Shown here piece after piece: positions 62,179-64,000 of a stretch of 64,000 nucleotides of DNA. This DNA is from Pelagicoccus sp. SDUM812005. Lineage in GTDB: Bacteria; Verrucomicrobiota; Verrucomicrobiia; Opitutales; Opitutaceae. The notes under the pieces were generated by a model that saw nothing but the letters and a program-made list of their open reading frames with translations, was not told the DNA's origin and searched no databases. The stretch spans positions 62,001 through 126,000 of the forward strand of contig NZ_JARXIA010000017.1 in assembly GCF_031127875.1 (NCBI RefSeq), written 5' to 3'. Each line of letters begins with the position of its first letter. The first letter of the stretch is position 1. The position numbers and the translations under genes are program-made.

Positions 62179-64000
62179 TCATAGGAGTTCGTGGAACGTC
62201 CGATTAATCACGTCGAGCTGCTGCTCGCGAGTGAGTTTAATGAAGTTCACCGCGTATCCAGAAACCCGGATCGTCAGCTGCGGATACTTCTCTGGATGGT
62301 CCATCGCATCGAGCAGCGTTTCCTTTTCGAAAACGTTCACGTTGATGTGGTGGCCCTGCTCCGCGAAGTAGCCGTCGAGCAAGTTACCGAGGTTCGCCAC
62401 GCGATCCGCTTCCGTCTTCCCAAGCGCCTTCGGCACGATGGAGAAGGTATAGGAAATGCCGTCCTGCGAATGCTCGTACGGGAGCTTGGCAACCGAGGCC
62501 ATGGAAGCGACCGCCCCCTTGGTGTCGCGCCCATGCATGGGATTCGCTCCCGGCGCGAAGGGCTCGCCTGCCTTGCGGCCGTCCGGCGTGTTGCCAGTCT
62601 TTTGGCCGTACACCACGTTGGAGGTGATGGTCAGCACCGATTGAGTGGGAACGGAGTTCCGGTAGGTCGGCTGGGCCCGGACCTTGTCCATGAAGGTTTC
62701 GACGAGCTGGTTGGCGATGGAGTCAACCGCGTCGTCGTTGTTGCCGTACTTAGGATAGTCGCCGATGACCTCGTAGTCGACCGCGATGCCAGCTTCGTTG
62801 CGGATCACCTTCACCTTCGCATGCTTCACTGCGGAAAAGGAGTCGGCCGCCACGGAGAGTCCCGCGATGCCGCAAGCCATGGTCCGGAAAACGACGCGAT
62901 CGTGCAGCGCCATCATAATGTTTTCCGGAGAATACTTGTCGTGCATGTAGTGGATGATGTTGAGAGCCTTGACGTAAGTCTTGGCGAGCCAGTCCATCAT
63001 CTTGTCGAAACGCTCCACCAGGTCGTCGTACTCGAGGTACTCGCCCGTGAAGGGTTCGCTGGCGGGAGCTACTTGCTTGCCGCTCTTTTCGTCAACGCCA
63101 CCGTTGATCGAATAGAGGATGGCCTTCGCTAGGTTTGCCCGAGCTCCGAAAAACTGCATCTGCTTGCCGATCCGCATCGCGGAAACACAGCAGGCAATGC
63201 CGTAGTCGTCTCCCCAATACGGACGCATCAGGTCGTCGTTCTCGTATTGGATGGAGCTAGTCTCGATTGAAACCTTGGAGCAGTAGTCCTTAAAGCCTTG
63301 CGGCAAGCTTTCCGACCAAAGTACAGTGAGGTTCGGCTCTGGCGCCGGACCGAGATTGTAGAGCGTTTGCAGCACGCGGAAGCTGCTCTTGGTAACCAGC
63401 GGACGACCGTCCTCGCCCATGCCGCCGATGCTTTCGGTCACCCACGTCGGGTCGCCCGAAAACAGGGCATCGTAGTCCGTAGTGCGGATGAAACGCACGA
63501 TCCGCATCTTCATGACCAAGTGGTCGATGATCTCCTGAGCCTCCTCTTCGTTGAGCGTGCCTTCCGCGAAATCGCGTTCGAAATAGATGTCGAAGAAGCT
63601 CGCCGTACGCCCGAAGGACATGGCCGCCCCATTCTGGTCCTTCACCGCGCCGAGGTAGGCGAAGTACGTCCACTGGACCGCTTCCCGAGCGTTTTGCGCC
63701 GGCTTGGAAATGTCGAAGCCGTAGGCAGACGCCATGGTCTTGAGATCCTTCAGGGCCTGAATCTGATTCTGGATCTCCTCGCGCTCCCGTACCCAGTCCT
63801 CGTTGAAGTCTTCGCTGTCAGAAGATTTGAATACGGAAACCTTGTCCGCGATCAAACGGTCTACGCCGTAGAGCGCCACCCGGCGATAGTCGCCGATGAT
63901 CCGTCCTCGGCCATAGCCGTCGGGAAGGCCGGTGACGATGCCCGCGCTCCGCGCCTTGCGGATTTCATCAGTGTAGCAAGCAAACACCCCATCGTTGTGC
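62179..64000 (-). CDS. pflB: Pyruvate formate-lyase (5' end beyond window)
   Basis: Glycyl-radical enzyme that turns pyruvate and CoA into acetyl-CoA and formate under anoxia. The catalytic Cys pair is in [14 protein letters not shown] and the radical Gly is in [12 protein letters not shown] near the C terminus. [20 protein letters not shown] is the family's strand at the visible beginning. About 607 of an expected ~750 residues are here; translation reads on past 64000 (H-N-D-G-V-F-A-C). It leads the operon with pflA and the OFA transporter. Confidence 0.95.
   Translation of the reverse strand, partial: HNDGVFACYTDEIRKARSAGIVTGLPDGYGRGRIIGDYRRVALYGVDRLIADKVSVFKSSDSEDFNEDWVREREEIQNQIQALKDLKTMASAYGFDISKPAQNAREAVQWTYFAYLGAVKDQNGAAMSFGRTASFFDIYFERDFAEGTLNEEEAQEIIDHLVMKMRIVRFIRTTDYDALFSGDPTWVTESIGGMGEDGRPLVTKSSFRVLQTLYNLGPAPEPNLTVLWSESLPQGFKDYCSKVSIETSSIQYENDDLMRPYWGDDYGIACCVSAMRIGKQMQFFGARANLAKAILYSINGGVDEKSGKQVAPASEPFTGEYLEYDDLVERFDKMMDWLAKTYVKALNIIHYMHDKYSPENIMMALHDRVVFRTMACGIAGLSVAADSFSAVKHAKVKVIRNEAGIAVDYEVIGDYPKYGNNDDAVDSIANQLVETFMDKVRAQPTYRNSVPTQSVLTITSNVVYGQKTGNTPDGRKAGEPFAPGANPMHGRDTKGAVASMASVAKLPYEHSQDGISYTFSIVPKALGKTEADRVANLGNLLDGYFAEQGHHINVNVFEKETLLDAMDHPEKYPQLTIRVSGYAVNFIKLTREQQLDVINRTFHELL

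Overview
The window comes from a GC-rich (roughly 60 % by eye) chromosome of a Verrucomicrobiota bacterium, most likely a marine member of the Opitutales/Puniceicoccales group; Pelagicoccus-like is my guess, from gene content alone. The pointers are the DUF1592-type planctomycete-style cytochrome protein beside a DUF1552 protein, a formylglycine sulfatase, secreted ankyrin proteins, DUF1080, ThuA, hybrid sensor kinases with a propeller, a VPDSG/PEP-CTERM-like tail, and secreted proteins ending in an Asp-rich 'LGxxP' type tail. I recognised no rRNA, tRNA, CRISPR array, transposase, integrase or phage gene. No gene-free stretch exceeds 300 bases.

Layout. 1-2355 (minus): MoxR ATPase operon that continues off the left edge. 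2578-5923: small housekeeping and regulatory genes (lipoprotein cytochrome c, RluA-like pseudouridine synthase, FKBP, a TetR regulator coupled to a small membrane protein, NUDIX). 5988-9835: secreted GH43 arabinanase and, divergently, a DUF1080 protein. 9897-15097: cupin and MarR genes diverging from a shared palindrome, then a 1404-residue secreted protein. 15103-18939 (minus): hybrid histidine kinase and an ammonium-transporter/PAS fusion. 19198-25492: MFS transporter, then a GH2 plus heparinase II/III-like operon without signal peptides. 25631-33771: DUF1853, DUF4250, aldo/keto reductase, a propeller hybrid kinase and a divergent HDOD protein. 33799-38419 (minus): ThuA-ankyrin protein, alpha/beta hydrolase, lipoprotein. 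38660-46871 (plus): DUF1592, DUF1552, ankyrin, esterase and sulfatase, all exported. 47082-59610: mixed genes including a TonB-C protein, nitronate monooxygenase, FKBP, MFS, a GH10 xylanase, MscS and an azurin. 59630-64000 (minus): PpnP and a pyruvate formate-lyase, activase and OFA-transporter operon running off the right edge.

Together the genes describe a heterotroph that breaks down plant or algal polysaccharides (GH43, GH10, GH2, PL-like, sulfatase, esterase), senses nutrients through hybrid kinases and an Amt sensor, and can ferment pyruvate to formate. The points most worth following are the split Amt-PAS/kinase module, an HDOD protein with a GspB/PilP-like periplasmic end, a strongly over-represented octamer TTGGATAC, and a family of intergenic GTAG-start hairpin repeats.
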